Origin: Paenibacillus silvestris
GTDB lineage: Bacteria; Bacillota; Bacilli; Paenibacillales; NBRC-103111
DNA length: 39,916 nucleotides
Direction: 5' to 3'
Assembly: GCF_009882985.1 (NCBI RefSeq)
Contig: NZ_WTUZ01000005.1
Location: forward strand, 79,359 to 119,274
Of the stretch, positions 1 to 7,670 are shown in pieces. The position numbers and the translations under genes are program-made. Numbering within the stretch: the stretch's first letter is position 1; each line of letters starts with the position of its first letter. The notes below the pieces were generated by a model that worked only from the letters and a program-made list of their open reading frames with translations, did not search any database and had not been told where the DNA came from.

Positions 1-414
1 TCCTGTTGCACCCGCAGAGCCAGTACTGCCTGTAGCCCCTGTCGCACCAGTAGCTCCAGTGATAGCTCCTAAGAGTTCAGATGAAACAAGCCGATGCGGT
101 GCAACTAATTCACCTGAGGCCCTCTTTCCCCAAACGGAAATTTCGGTCTGTATTGCAGCAATGCCTCCTGTAGTAAAAACGAATTCAAAGCTATCAAGAT
201 TAGCAAAGTAATTTTTGGTTACCACTTGATTTGGAAAGATTTCTAAAGATTCAAGTACATATAATGTTCTTGTACCGTTTAAAACATAACCTTGAATGAG
301 CAAAGACGAAGAATTAATAGTATCCCGATTATCAATATTGATCGTCACTTGTTGAGTTGGTCTAACTCCGTTGAAAGAACCATTATCAATAGGTCCAGTT
401 GACAAAATGGCCAT
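1..414 (-). CDS. Collagen-like repeat protein, N-terminal part (runs off the window)
   Basis: The ATG at 412-414 follows an AGGAGG-like site (complement at 426-431). The first ~120 residues form a compact non-collagenous head (MAILSTGPIDNG...) rich in beta-prone stretches. From about residue 121 the protein turns into Gly-X-Y triplets dominated by G-A-T and G-S-T, still going at base 1, so the C-terminus lies outside. Collagen-like Gly-X-Thr proteins with short heads are typical of the exosporium or outer spore surface in Bacillaceae and Paenibacillaceae (BclA-like); that location is inferred from family resemblance. No signal peptide or membrane segment is visible in the head, as expected for a protein made in the mother cell. 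A decayed copy of head residues ~80-110 lies just upstream. Confidence 0.85.
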   Translation of the reverse strand, partial: MAILSTGPIDNGSFNGVRPTQQVTINIDNRDTINSSSLLIQGYVLNGTRTLYVLESLEIFPNQVVTKNYFANLDSFEFVFTTGGIAAIQTEISVWGKRASGELVAPHRLVSSELLGAITGATGATGATGSTGSAGATG

Positions 415-444
415 AAAAATTAAACCCTCCTATATTAACGTTCG

Positions 445-536
445 TTACAAGCCGATGAGTAGTAACCAACTGCCCGGGTGCATTTTTCCCCCGGCAGAAA
501 TTCCAGTCTGATCTGCAGCAGTACCTCCTCTCATAT
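445..536 (-). pseudogene. Decayed copy of part of the collagen-like gene head
   Basis: Bases 447-535 align with 86-175 inside the neighbouring gene. The 11-base stretch acaagccgatg is identical in both, and an ungapped comparison of 481-530 with 121-170 gives about 36 of 50 matches. Reading frames are broken by substitutions and small indels. It is the remains of a paralogue of the collagen-like head lying directly 5' of the intact gene, so the locus probably once carried tandem genes. It now makes up part of the leader region of the live gene. Confidence 0.6.
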
Positions 537-560
537 AGTGATATAATTAATCTTTGCTTC

Positions 561-569
561 TAAACTATG
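561..569 (-). promoter_or_regulatory. Possible sporulation sigma (SigK/SigE-like) -10 element
   Basis: On the minus strand this reads CATAGTTTA, an exact match to the CATANNNTA -10 consensus of mother-cell sigma factors. The AC dinucleotide that could serve as a SigK -35 lies about 19 bases upstream, slightly too far. It fits the spore-coat type of protein encoded downstream, but it lies ~150 bases from that start with the gene relic in between. Confidence 0.22.
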
Positions 570-775
570 CATTATTTAAAGACAAGGCGTGGACTTATCC
601 GAAACTTACCTCATTCTTACATTTATAATATTTACATACATAAAATCCTGCTAAATGTACAGAACAACAAAGTGAGCAATTCGAATTAAATTTCTACTTT
701 GGCCGCCTACAACAAGGAATATAACCGAATAACGTTTGATATTTTCAGCTTGATCAAGAAATTATTCAAATAAAA

Positions 776-812
776 AAGCCCTCAATCCCTTTACTTAGGG
801 AAAGAGGGCTGA
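776..812 (-). terminator. Rho-independent terminator
   Basis: On the minus strand the stem AGCCCTC...GAGGGCT has an inner pairing (CCCT/AGGG) and is followed by a run of six T. It ends the transcription unit of the broken surface-protein gene at 839-1395. Confidence 0.8.
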
Positions 813-838
813 TTCATTAAAGCCATGAAAATAGGATT

Positions 839-1395
839 TCATTGTTCACGGTTCTTCGGAACGTTTACCTTCAATACTATCTCTCTCACGATACCCGAAT
901 AATCCGTAACGATGTAAGTAATCGTGTATACACGTCCACCTCCGCTTCCGGATCGCTTAGCCCTCAAATCAAACGTAAGATCTGGTAGACCAAAGTCCGC
1001 ATTTTGAACATCCTGCGAAGTGTTTCCATCTCCGACACCATCATCCAGTTCGTTGGAGGAGATGGATTCTAAAATAATTAACTGAATGCCAGATATCGTG
1101 TCTACTGATCTGTACGTTCCTGCTGTTACGGTTACCATTTTATGATTAGCTGGCCACAGCTCATTTTTATCCAGATTCATTTGTATCTCCGGCGCTGTTT
1201 TATCCAGTTTCACGTTTACACTCTTTAGGTCTTCCGTATTGTCTGGTATTACCATTTACGTCGATTTTATGGATCATTTTGTTATGCAATGCTGCCCTTT
1301 TCTGCCATCTAAACGGGGTTCCCATAAGTCTTGAAAATGACGATGGGACACCCTTTTTATCTCTTCCGATCGTCATTGCTCGAGTGGATAGCATT
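839..1395 (-). pseudogene. Surface-protein C-terminal domain remnant, frameshifted
   Basis: The frame 839-1255 (138 codons) matches a beta-sandwich domain often ending large secreted proteins: KLDKTAPEI, LWPANHKMV, SNELDDG, FDLRAKRSGSG, GRVYTITYIVTDYSG. Its first ATG has no ribosome site. Immediately upstream a second frame (1200-1394) reads IDVNGNT, which is what normally precedes the EDLKSVNVKLDKTAP segment; a short insertion around 1228-1243 (two AATAC words about 10 bases apart) breaks the frame. The rest of the parent protein, which should be hundreds of residues longer with a signal peptide, is missing. I read it as the truncated, frameshifted tail of a secreted Ig-like surface protein, not a working gene. 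Confidence 0.65.
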
Positions 1396-1396
1396 C

Positions 1397-2152
1397 TTAA
1401 AGCAAATGTCCGCCAGACACTTCAATGTCCTGGGCTGTAACCCAGCCGAAATCATCAGACAATAAGTTCACAATAACCTTAGCAATATCTTCGGGTTGGC
1501 CGATTCTACCAAATACAGATTGCTCAGCCAACGGCTTAATGAATTCAGGATGTTTATCGAATGCTCCATCGCCAAAATTGCTGTGCGTAGGACCAGGAGA
1601 AACGGCATTGACCCGAATTTGGCGAGGGGCAAGTTCTTTGGCGATGTAGCGAGTCCAAGTTGAGAACGCTGCTTTTAGCGATCCGTAGGCGGAGTAGCCT
1701 GGAAATGATTGGTTCCTTGATGAACTTGTGGTATTTACGATGGCCCCAGCATCATCCATGAATCCGACAAGCTGTTGTGTTAAAAAAATCGGTCCTTTGA
1801 AGTTCGTATTAAGAATCTTGTCGAAATATTCTTCGCTCATTTCAGAGAACATCATTGGCCCGCCAATTCCGCCATTATTAACTAAGTAATCAAAAGTCGT
1901 TCTGTTCCAAACTTCTTTAAGGTTCTTTTTCACTTCTAAAACGAAACCTTCGAATGATGATAGTTGAGTCAGATCCAACTTCAGTGCTAATGCCCGAACT
2001 CCACTATTCTCCTCAATTTCCTTAACGACAGCTTCCGCCCGGTCCTTATAGGAATTGTATGTGAGAATGACGCTAATTCCGCGCTTGCCAAGCCCAAGAG
2101 CCGTCGCTTTTCCAATGCCATTACTTCCACCTGTTACAATTGCAATTTTCAT
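1397..2152 (-). CDS. SDR-family NAD(P)-dependent oxidoreductase
   Basis: A 251-aa classical short-chain dehydrogenase/reductase. The Rossmann motif TGGSNGIG is at residues 7-14, NNGG (a variant of NNAG) at 92-95, a serine cluster near 142-145, and the catalytic Y156-x-x-x-K160. It ends DIEVSGGHLL, the usual C-terminus of the FabG-like branch. I start it at the ATG at 2150-2152 because AGGAGAG lies 7 bases upstream; a 25-residue N-terminal extension is open but has no ribosome site. The substrate cannot be told from sequence. It is divergent from an AraC-type regulator of the YqhC kind, which in Enterobacteria controls aldehyde reductases, so a carbonyl reductase induced by a reactive aldehyde or ketone is a reasonable inference. 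Confidence 0.9.
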   Translation of the reverse strand: MKIAIVTGGSNGIGKATALGLGKRGISVILTYNSYKDRAEAVVKEIEENSGVRALALKLDLTQLSSFEGFVLEVKKNLKEVWNRTTFDYLVNNGGIGGPMMFSEMSEEYFDKILNTNFKGPIFLTQQLVGFMDDAGAIVNTTSSSRNQSFPGYSAYGSLKAAFSTWTRYIAKELAPRQIRVNAVSPGPTHSNFGDGAFDKHPEFIKPLAEQSVFGRIGQPEDIAKVIVNLLSDDFGWVTAQDIEVSGGHLL

Positions 2153-2369
2153 AAGATCTCTCCTTTTTTGTGTTCGATCTAGATTCAATTTTAGTCGTAT
2201 CTGCCGAAATAATATAGATCTAATCATGCCATCTTATTGCCTAAAAACACCATTGGCCTTTTCTGTGAATCAGGATTATCCTTTATTTTCATCGCAAGGA
2301 GAGCCTAAAAGTGCCAAAACACTTCAGAGTGGTGTTGAGGAATAAGAATTCGTGTTATAAAATAAGTGT

Positions 2370-3257
2370 ATGAATATAATCCATGATGAAATTATTGATC
2401 TAATGAAAAGTGCAGGCACTCGACCAATTGAAACCGGAGTACCAGGGCTAAGTATGATTAAGGGAGACATTCCCGCACATCAACTTGCAGCGCTCTACGA
2501 GCCCATGATTGGTTTTACGGTTCAAGGAACAAAAATTCTTTCCATCGGGGAGCGTTGCACAGACCTGAAAGGGCCATCTTATTACGTGTTACCGGTACAT
2601 GTTCCTGCAACAGCGAGTGTACACTCAGATCGTGATGGCCGTCCTTACATGTCCCTTGGTCTTAGGCTGAATCAGGATGTTCTTCAGAGTTTATTAAGAG
2701 ATCTCCCTGAAAATCTAATTCCAACTGCTTCCGAGCATTTCACAGCTTGTGAAATAGACAATGAATTTATGGCGGCATGGCTGCGCTTATTGCGATTATC
2801 AAAAACACCCAAAGATATTCCAGCTCTTGCACCAGCTTATGAACGTGAAATCCTTTATCGCGTTCTGATGGGACCACAAGGATGGAATCTGAGGCAATTT
2901 GGTCTGCAGGAAAGTAATTTATCTAAGATTTCCCAGATTGTAAAATGGTTTCGCGAAAATTTCATGAGACCAATAGACATCCGTGATATGGCATCAAAAT
3001 CTGGTATGGCTATAAATACCTTTCACCGTCAGTTTAAAAGGGCAACCGGTTTAAGTCCTATTCAATTTCAAAAGCAATTGAGGCTTTTGGAGGCTAGAAA
3101 CCTCATTGCATTTGAGGGCTATTCAGTAGCCAGTGCCGCATTTCATGTTGGCTATCAAAGTCCTTCACAATTTAATCGAGAGTACTCCCGCTTCTTCGGT
3201 TCATCTGCAGCTCGGGATACGGAGAAACTAAGACGAATCGAAAGCGCGAGTGATTAG
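2370..3257 (+). CDS. AraC-family regulator, YqhC-like
   Basis: A 295-aa protein with an N-terminal AraC_N-type cupin region (residues ~20-160; PSYYVLPVHVPATASVH, YMSLGLRL) and a C-terminal double helix-turn-helix (~190-285; DMASKSGMAINTFHRQF, then VASAAFHVGYQSPSQFNREYSRFFG). This is the layout of the YqhC group, whose E. coli member activates the aldehyde reductases yqhD and dkgA under aldehyde stress. It is divergent from the SDR gene at 1397-2152 and probably controls it from the ~217-base gap. Only a distant GAGGAA precedes the ATG, so the ribosome site is weak. A paralogue with the same divergent SDR arrangement sits at 10015-10914. Confidence 0.9.
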   Translation: MNIIHDEIIDLMKSAGTRPIETGVPGLSMIKGDIPAHQLAALYEPMIGFTVQGTKILSIGERCTDLKGPSYYVLPVHVPATASVHSDRDGRPYMSLGLRLNQDVLQSLLRDLPENLIPTASEHFTACEIDNEFMAAWLRLLRLSKTPKDIPALAPAYEREILYRVLMGPQGWNLRQFGLQESNLSKISQIVKWFRENFMRPIDIRDMASKSGMAINTFHRQFKRATGLSPIQFQKQLRLLEARNLIAFEGYSVASAAFHVGYQSPSQFNREYSRFFGSSAARDTEKLRRIESASD

Positions 3258-3365
3258 ATCATTTAAGTCGTAACCTATTCATGACGACATTGAAATGTAG
3301 GATTCAAAGTTATGTAGGCACATTTGTGTCATTGGACAGTCTCTCTGATCGAATCCGATATGTCC

Positions 3366-3408
3366 AAAAAAGCAACAAGCCCGCTTCTTTGCGAGCTTGT
3401 TGCCTTTT
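3366..3408 (+). terminator. Rho-independent terminator after the AraC gene
   Basis: GCAACAAGC (3372-3380) pairs with GCTTGTTGC (3395-3403), with an inner CGC/GCG pairing, followed by CTTTTATTT and preceded by AAAAAA. It could work in both directions. Confidence 0.8.
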
Positions 3409-3465
3409 ATTTCGTTGTGCTTTTACCCAAACATGATCCGTCTGGCCGTCATTCTATGGTGTATT

Positions 3466-3701
3466 TTAGTATACAAAACTATAATTAGGTATACTTACTG
3501 ATGTTTGGGGTGTCCATTCTCCCATGACTGGCTGTCGTCCATCGTCGTCGCAGGTTCGATATACGATTCCATCTTTGAATTGGGGATGGACGTCAAGGAT
3601 CCGTTCCCAGTAACCCGCTCCAAAATCGACGTTTGACCATTTACGCCCGGCTTGGCCGCATTGGCTCCATAAAACCAAATGCGGATCAATAAAGCTTGCA
3701 C
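3466..3701 (-). pseudogene. Unidentified gene fragment, frameshifted
   Basis: Two minus-strand frames overlap here (3466-3678 and 3495-3701). The first reads protein-like text (NVDFGAGYWERI, HPQFKDGIVYRTC, MGEWTPQTS); the second contains LIRIWFYGANAAKPG. Neither has a ribosome site and neither matches a family I can name. The fragment stops where a plus-strand AraC tail begins, so it is probably one of several truncated genes in this gap. It could also be chance open reading. Confidence 0.3.
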
Positions 3702-3846
3702 GCTTCTCAGTAACTCCTCTTACAGCATTGAAACAATCTCAAGCCATCTCGGCTTCTACGATACTTCTCATTTCTCCCATTATTTCAAACAAAAAATCAA
3801 TATGAGTCCAACTGGATACAGAAAACATAAAAATTGGACAATATAA
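3679..3846 (+). pseudogene. AraC-family C-terminal HTH remnant
   Basis: The plus-strand frame reads QMRINKACTLLSNSSYSIE, then TISSHLGFYDTSHFSHYF and KQKINMSPTGYRKH before TAA at 3844-3846. This is the second helix-turn-helix and the C-terminal end of a standard AraC protein (R-x-x-x-A-C-x-L-L, I-x-x-x-x-G-F-x-D-x-S-H-F-S-x-x-F-K). A stop lies immediately upstream (TAA at 3670-3672) and the first ~230 residues are missing. It is closer to sugar-type AraC proteins than to the YqhC-like genes nearby, so it is a separate dead gene. Confidence 0.75.
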
Positions 3847-3985
3847 CTGCTCACTTGACTCCTGACATTTTTTGGGTGTCGCTGGCGGATTGGTGGCTGC
3901 TATGTCTCTAAGCTTTTTTGAGAAATCCAGATGAATAAGACCGCGTTTCTCAAGTAAGTTACGCGGCTCTAACTACTAGCTAAGG

Positions 3986-4024
3986 CAAAAATGGGCTGTC
4001 TCTTTTTGAGACAGCCCATTTTCA
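3986..4024. terminator. Strong bidirectional terminator hairpin
   Basis: AAATGGGCTGTCTC and GAGACAGCCCATTT form a 14-bp perfect stem with a 4-5 base T loop, with A and T runs on the flanks. It lies between an AraC remnant and an alcohol dehydrogenase remnant and likely outlived the genes it served. Confidence 0.75.
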
Positions 4025-4050
4025 GTACATTATAAAGAATTTCTCAAAAT

Positions 4051-4182
4051 CTACCTTACGTCTTTTATTGTAAGAGGAACATAGCTACCAATTTGATTGG
4101 CGAGTATCGAACTTTCCGTCATCCGTTCAATTACCATGTCATCAATTCCATAGTCCGACAGTCTCGTAGGCGCACCAAACAT
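4051..4182 (-). pseudogene. Iron-containing alcohol dehydrogenase (YqhD-like) C-terminal remnant
   Basis: The minus-strand frame from 4182 to the TAG at 4051-4053 encodes 43 residues including FGAPTRLSDYGIDD and VIERMTES. The first closely resembles the C-terminal PTxLSDYG segment of YqhD/butanol-dehydrogenase-type iron alcohol dehydrogenases. Upstream (about 4183-4290), another frame gives FGIPMSNSDAMKLV, so the parent gene seems frameshifted and the catalytic and metal-binding regions are gone. YqhD is the classic target of the AraC regulator YqhC, and a YqhC-like gene lies at 2370-3257. Confidence 0.65.
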
Positions 4183-4372
4183 AAACTAACTTCATAGCAT
4201 CAGAATTACTCATAGGAATTCCAAATGAGGAATTGTGAAGATACTTGCAGGCTATAATCCGTTTGGTTGTCAAGGAATACTCGATGTCTTACTATACATC
4301 TAACGATAAAATAATGTATACTATAAATAAATTAAGTTTCTTAATAGTGAATTAATATGGAGGAATGTAAAC

Positions 4373-5830
4373 TTGAACTTACAAAATCACTGGAGAATTT
4401 CTATCTTAACCGTATTGGCCATTGGGCCAGGTTTAATGATTAATAGCGCCTTAGTCCCCAGTCAAAGCCTTATCCAGCATTCTTTACAGCTTGGTAATAA
4501 CGTGATTTTCGCTCCTACTCTTGTAGGCATCATTGCTTTTATGTTATTCATTCCGATGGGCCCTCTTCTACGACGCAGATTAGGAGTTCGAGCAACTTAC
4601 TCTATTTCCATGACCCTTTTTATTATTGGCTCGCTTTGGGCTGCATTGTCCGTGAATGATCAATGGATGTCTGTAGGTAGATTTCTACAAGGGGTTGGAA
4701 TGGGCGTGATGCTCATGATTATGGTTCCCATGCTTTTGCTTTCCTTCCCTATCGAGAAAAGAAATCTATCTTTGTCCGTTCTTATAGGTGGTTTTTTCGG
4801 TTCAGTCATTGCAGGTTTGTTGATTGGAAATATTGCAATTATTTATCATTATTGGAGATGGATTTTTTACTTGGGAAGTGCTTTAGCACTTGCTGGACTC
4901 ATGATGAACCAAATTTTCCTGCGAAATGAGCACCATACGGAGAGTAAACAATTTAATGGGGATATATTAGGTATATCTCTGATCTTGATTTGTTCAGTTA
5001 TTTCTTTGGTAACCTTAAGCCATTTCGAGCAATGGTTTGGTTCTTCGGGTAATCTCTGGGTCGTAATCGGATCCGCCTTTATTACACTGATTCTTTTTAT
5101 TATTGCACAACGTAAGATTAATCATCCTGTTATATCATTTAAATTGATCATGCATCCCAAACCGTTATTAGGAATACTAATGGCTTTATTGAGCAATGTT
5201 GTCATGGCGTTAAGTCTACCGGCAGTTCAAGGATTGCTGCATATCATTTCAAGCAAACAACTCTTATCATTGTTGCCATGCATGTTTATTGGCGTAGTAT
5301 TATCAGCAATAATTTGCACACTTTTTTATGATAAATTAGGGCCTGGTCTTCTTGGTCTATTAGGGTCAGCCGCAATTACTCTCGTACTGATTCAATGGTT
5401 TTATTTGAACGACTCTTATTCATTAGTAATAATGGCTTTTAATTTAATTCTCTTATCGAGCGGTCTTGGAATCACCATTGGGGCAGGCCTTACGGGCGCT
5501 GCTTTAGGAGGTCCATTGCCTGAATTGGTAAGTAGAATGACTGCCGTTCAATTTATTCGCTTTTTAGCTAATATTATAGTAATATTATTGGCTGGATGGT
5601 ATTTGAACTTCGATTATTCACACAAACTTAAAGATGTTGTCCAGTCTGGCAGGATTGGTGATGAACAGAAGCAACACTCTCTATCTCTATTAATGACTTA
5701 TCATGACCTTTTCTTCATTGCTTTTATCTCTGCAGCAGTCCTTGCTTGCTTGTCTATTGGACTTCATTTAACTGGAAAAGGTCATAAACTAGCACATAAG
5801 CCTCATCATGAGCATGAATTAGCTAAGTAG
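4373..5830 (+). CDS. Major facilitator superfamily transporter
   Basis: A 485-aa polytopic membrane protein with about 14 hydrophobic segments. It carries the GRFLQGVGMGVML motif (motif C-like region of drug:H+ antiporters) at ~103-115 and a basic cytoplasmic loop PLLRRRLGVR after the second segment. Length and segment number fit the DHA2 drug exporter branch. The start is TTG at 4373, supported by GGAGG 9 bases upstream; no in-frame ATG is near. It is followed 20 bases later by an IclR regulator on the same strand, probably co-transcribed and regulating it. The C-terminus is histidine-rich (HKLAHKPHHEHE), which may bind metal or be incidental. The substrate is unknown. Confidence 0.88.
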   Translation: MNLQNHWRISILTVLAIGPGLMINSALVPSQSLIQHSLQLGNNVIFAPTLVGIIAFMLFIPMGPLLRRRLGVRATYSISMTLFIIGSLWAALSVNDQWMSVGRFLQGVGMGVMLMIMVPMLLLSFPIEKRNLSLSVLIGGFFGSVIAGLLIGNIAIIYHYWRWIFYLGSALALAGLMMNQIFLRNEHHTESKQFNGDILGISLILICSVISLVTLSHFEQWFGSSGNLWVVIGSAFITLILFIIAQRKINHPVISFKLIMHPKPLLGILMALLSNVVMALSLPAVQGLLHIISSKQLLSLLPCMFIGVVLSAIICTLFYDKLGPGLLGLLGSAAITLVLIQWFYLNDSYSLVIMAFNLILLSSGLGITIGAGLTGAALGGPLPELVSRMTAVQFIRFLANIIVILLAGWYLNFDYSHKLKDVVQSGRIGDEQKQHSLSLLMTYHDLFFIAFISAAVLACLSIGLHLTGKGHKLAHKPHHEHELAK

Positions 5831-5850
5831 TTCTCGGAAAGGTGAATGAT

Positions 5851-6606
5851 ATGGCGACGGAATCTAAGGGGCATGGCATCCAATCTGTTGAATTGGGACT
5901 CGGTATTCTAAAGAAGATCTCAGAGGCAAGAAAGCCACTAACCGCAACGGAAATATCCAATTTATGCGACATTTCGAAGAGCAAGCTTCATAAATATCTC
6001 ACGAGTTTTACGAGGGCAGGATTTCTTCAAAAAAACCAAGATCTCAAGTATTTGTTAGGCACTGAGCTGATTCTTCTTGGGCTCAAAGCATCTGAACAAC
6101 TTGATATCCAAGATATTTGTCTCCCTTATATAACTAAGCTTAGAGAAATGCTGAATGAAACCGTCGCGCTTGCCATTTGGGGAGAAAGTGGTCCCTTCTT
6201 TATCAGATGGGAGCAAAGTAACCGAGCCATAAATTTAGGAATTAAAACTGGTTCTCGGGTGAGCGTGACTGAAAGTGCTCCAGGAAGATTATTTAGCGCT
6301 TATTTGCCAAAGGAAAAAACACAATCGCTAATATTAAATGAGCTAAAAACAAATCAAATAGATGATCTGTTACTTAAGGAGCTCAACGAGGTTAAACGCA
6401 AGGGCTTTGCTTTAACATCTGGGACCCTTGTGCCTGGAATTACGGCTGTTAGCTGTCCGGTGTTTGATCTGAATGGATCTATCTTAGCCGCATTGACGGT
6501 GGTGTCGATGAATGATGTTCTTGATATATCCGAACATTCCGATTTCATTATAAATTTAAAACAGATAGCTTTAGAACTGTCACAAGCATTAGGATTTAAA
6601 CCTTAA
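5851..6606 (+). CDS. IclR-family transcriptional regulator
   Basis: A 251-aa protein with an N-terminal winged helix-turn-helix (residues ~10-70; SVELGLGILKKISEA, TATEISNLCDISKSKLHKYL, then GFLQKNQDLKYLLG) and the IclR effector domain (~80-250; ETVALAIWGESGPFF, SAPGRLFSAYLP, GITAVSCPVFDLNG). I choose ATG 5851 because AAAGGTG sits 7 bases upstream; the GTG at 5842 falls inside that site. It lies directly downstream of the MFS exporter and ends before a strong terminator, so the pair forms one operon. Effectors of this family are usually small aromatic or aliphatic acids; the one here is unknown. Confidence 0.9.
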   Translation: MATESKGHGIQSVELGLGILKKISEARKPLTATEISNLCDISKSKLHKYLTSFTRAGFLQKNQDLKYLLGTELILLGLKASEQLDIQDICLPYITKLREMLNETVALAIWGESGPFFIRWEQSNRAINLGIKTGSRVSVTESAPGRLFSAYLPKEKTQSLILNELKTNQIDDLLLKELNEVKRKGFALTSGTLVPGITAVSCPVFDLNGSILAALTVVSMNDVLDISEHSDFIINLKQIALELSQALGFKP

Positions 6607-6662
6607 CTCCGCCAATTATAGCTTCACATTAGAGCAAACGGTACCCACTGTCAGATCGAGAA

Positions 6663-6706
6663 GTTGTCCAGAAAGTTAGTGAGACTCACTTGTGTTCTTG
6701 GACAAC
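6663..6706. repeat. Imperfect 42-base inverted repeat
   Basis: TTGTCCA...TGGACAA forms the outer arms and AGTGAG-A-CTCACT a perfect inner palindrome. There is no T run, so it is not a standard terminator. It follows the IclR stop and precedes the real terminator at 6725. Confidence 0.45.
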
Positions 6707-6724
6707 AATATGTGACTCGAATTT

Positions 6725-6756
6725 AAAAACCCTTACCTAAATGGTAAGGGTTTTTG
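6725..6756 (+). terminator. Rho-independent terminator of the MFS-IclR operon
   Basis: AAAACCCTTACC / GGTAAGGGTTTT pair perfectly around a 5-base loop (TAAAT), followed by TTTTTG. Confidence 0.85.
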
Positions 6757-6858
6757 TTAACCTTTTCATAGAATTGTTCTATCTTCTACGTTGTCAATGG
6801 AGTTCTCATCTAGGTATTGCTTCTAACTATCGTCTGCGTTAGGTTAACAATAGTTCAA

Positions 6859-7020
6859 TTATTTAATTCTTAAATACGAGAATACGTTTATCCAGAAGAT
6901 GCATCCAAGTAAAATATGAATACCGCTATCTTCAATATGTATCCCGCCACCACTCAGTAATATTCCCGAAAAAAAGCCAAGCACAATAGATAGTAATACT
7001 TCAAGCATCCTGCTATTCAT
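6859..7020 (-). CDS. Small membrane protein, 53 aa
   Basis: ATG at 7018-7020 is preceded by AAGGAGTGAGCGT, a good ribosome site. The product starts MNSRMLEVLLSIVLGFFSG and ends INVFSYLRIK. There are two hydrophobic segments (~6-24 and ~34-50) separated by a short glycine-rich polar turn (GGGIHIEDS), so a two-span hairpin in the membrane is likely. It is divergent from the ABM-like gene at 7144. I do not recognise a family. The ribosome site, open frame and regular membrane pattern argue for a real gene; the absence of known relatives keeps confidence moderate. Confidence 0.55.
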   Translation of the reverse strand: MNSRMLEVLLSIVLGFFSGILLSGGGIHIEDSGIHILLGCIFWINVFSYLRIK

Positions 7021-7143
7021 ACGCTCACTCCTTGGGAAAATGGTTTAAACTAACTCAGAAATGCAAAATTTAAATCAACATACACGTTTTGATCTGATCT
7101 TACATAAAATTTTAATATTGACTGTAGAAGGTGGAGATTCCTA

Positions 7144-7479
7144 ATGTACGCTAGATTAAGTATGTTTAGATTAAAACCTGATGCCCCCATTTCATTCGCA
7201 GAGCAATGGGCCGAGAAAACTTACATGATCCATCGATCATTAAAGGGATTTAAAGGTATTACATTTTTTGGAGAAGAGATAACTAATGAGTTCGGTGCCA
7301 TAAGTTATTGGGAAACGAAAGAGGATGCATTAGCAGCCGGTGATGCAATTGAGGTCAAAGTTTATTCTACCTTATCAAAAACTTATATCGAATCACCTCC
7401 TATGATTGCTATATATGGAGTTTATGACCTACCTAAAGGAAACGGAGAATTAATATTTTCCGGAAAATTTAACTGGTAG
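7144..7479 (+). CDS. ABM/dimeric alpha-beta barrel domain protein
   Basis: A 111-aa protein with AAGGTGGAG seven bases before the ATG. The pattern (MYARLSMFRLKPD, EQWAEKTYMIHRSLKGFKGITFF, ISYWETKEDALAAGD) is that of small dimeric ferredoxin-like barrel proteins of the antibiotic-biosynthesis-monooxygenase group: a first beta strand, a helix, a glycine-rich G-F-K-G turn and a strand ending S-Y-W-E. Members include heme-degrading and quinone-oxidising monooxygenases, but many have no known role. No heme-binding residue set is evident. It appears monocistronic. Confidence 0.65.
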   Translation: MYARLSMFRLKPDAPISFAEQWAEKTYMIHRSLKGFKGITFFGEEITNEFGAISYWETKEDALAAGDAIEVKVYSTLSKTYIESPPMIAIYGVYDLPKGNGELIFSGKFNW

Positions 7480-7510
7480 GAGTTATTTAAAACTGCCAGC
7501 ATGAGCAAAT

Positions 7511-7533
7511 AGGGCCGCTACACGGCAGCCCTT
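7511..7533 (+). terminator. Weak hairpin after the ABM-like gene
   Basis: AGGGCCGC...GGCAGCCCT forms an imperfect stem with a CTT tail but no T run. It resembles a decayed version of the terminator at 25853-25879. Confidence 0.25.
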
Positions 7534-7670
7534 GTGATTAAGCTATAGTTCTCAACCTGTTAATAATTGTATCGTTGTTCCCATTAGTTGAAACCTAACT
7601 TCTCCATGAGAATAAGTAATTGATTCATTTAAAACCATTGGTATTCAATTAGCCATTTCTCCGTTAGCCC

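Noticed and set aside
1..75. Repetitive GCACC/AGT text at the left edge, considered as a DNA repeat array
   Set aside because: It is explained by Gly-X-Thr codons of the collagen-like gene on the minus strand.
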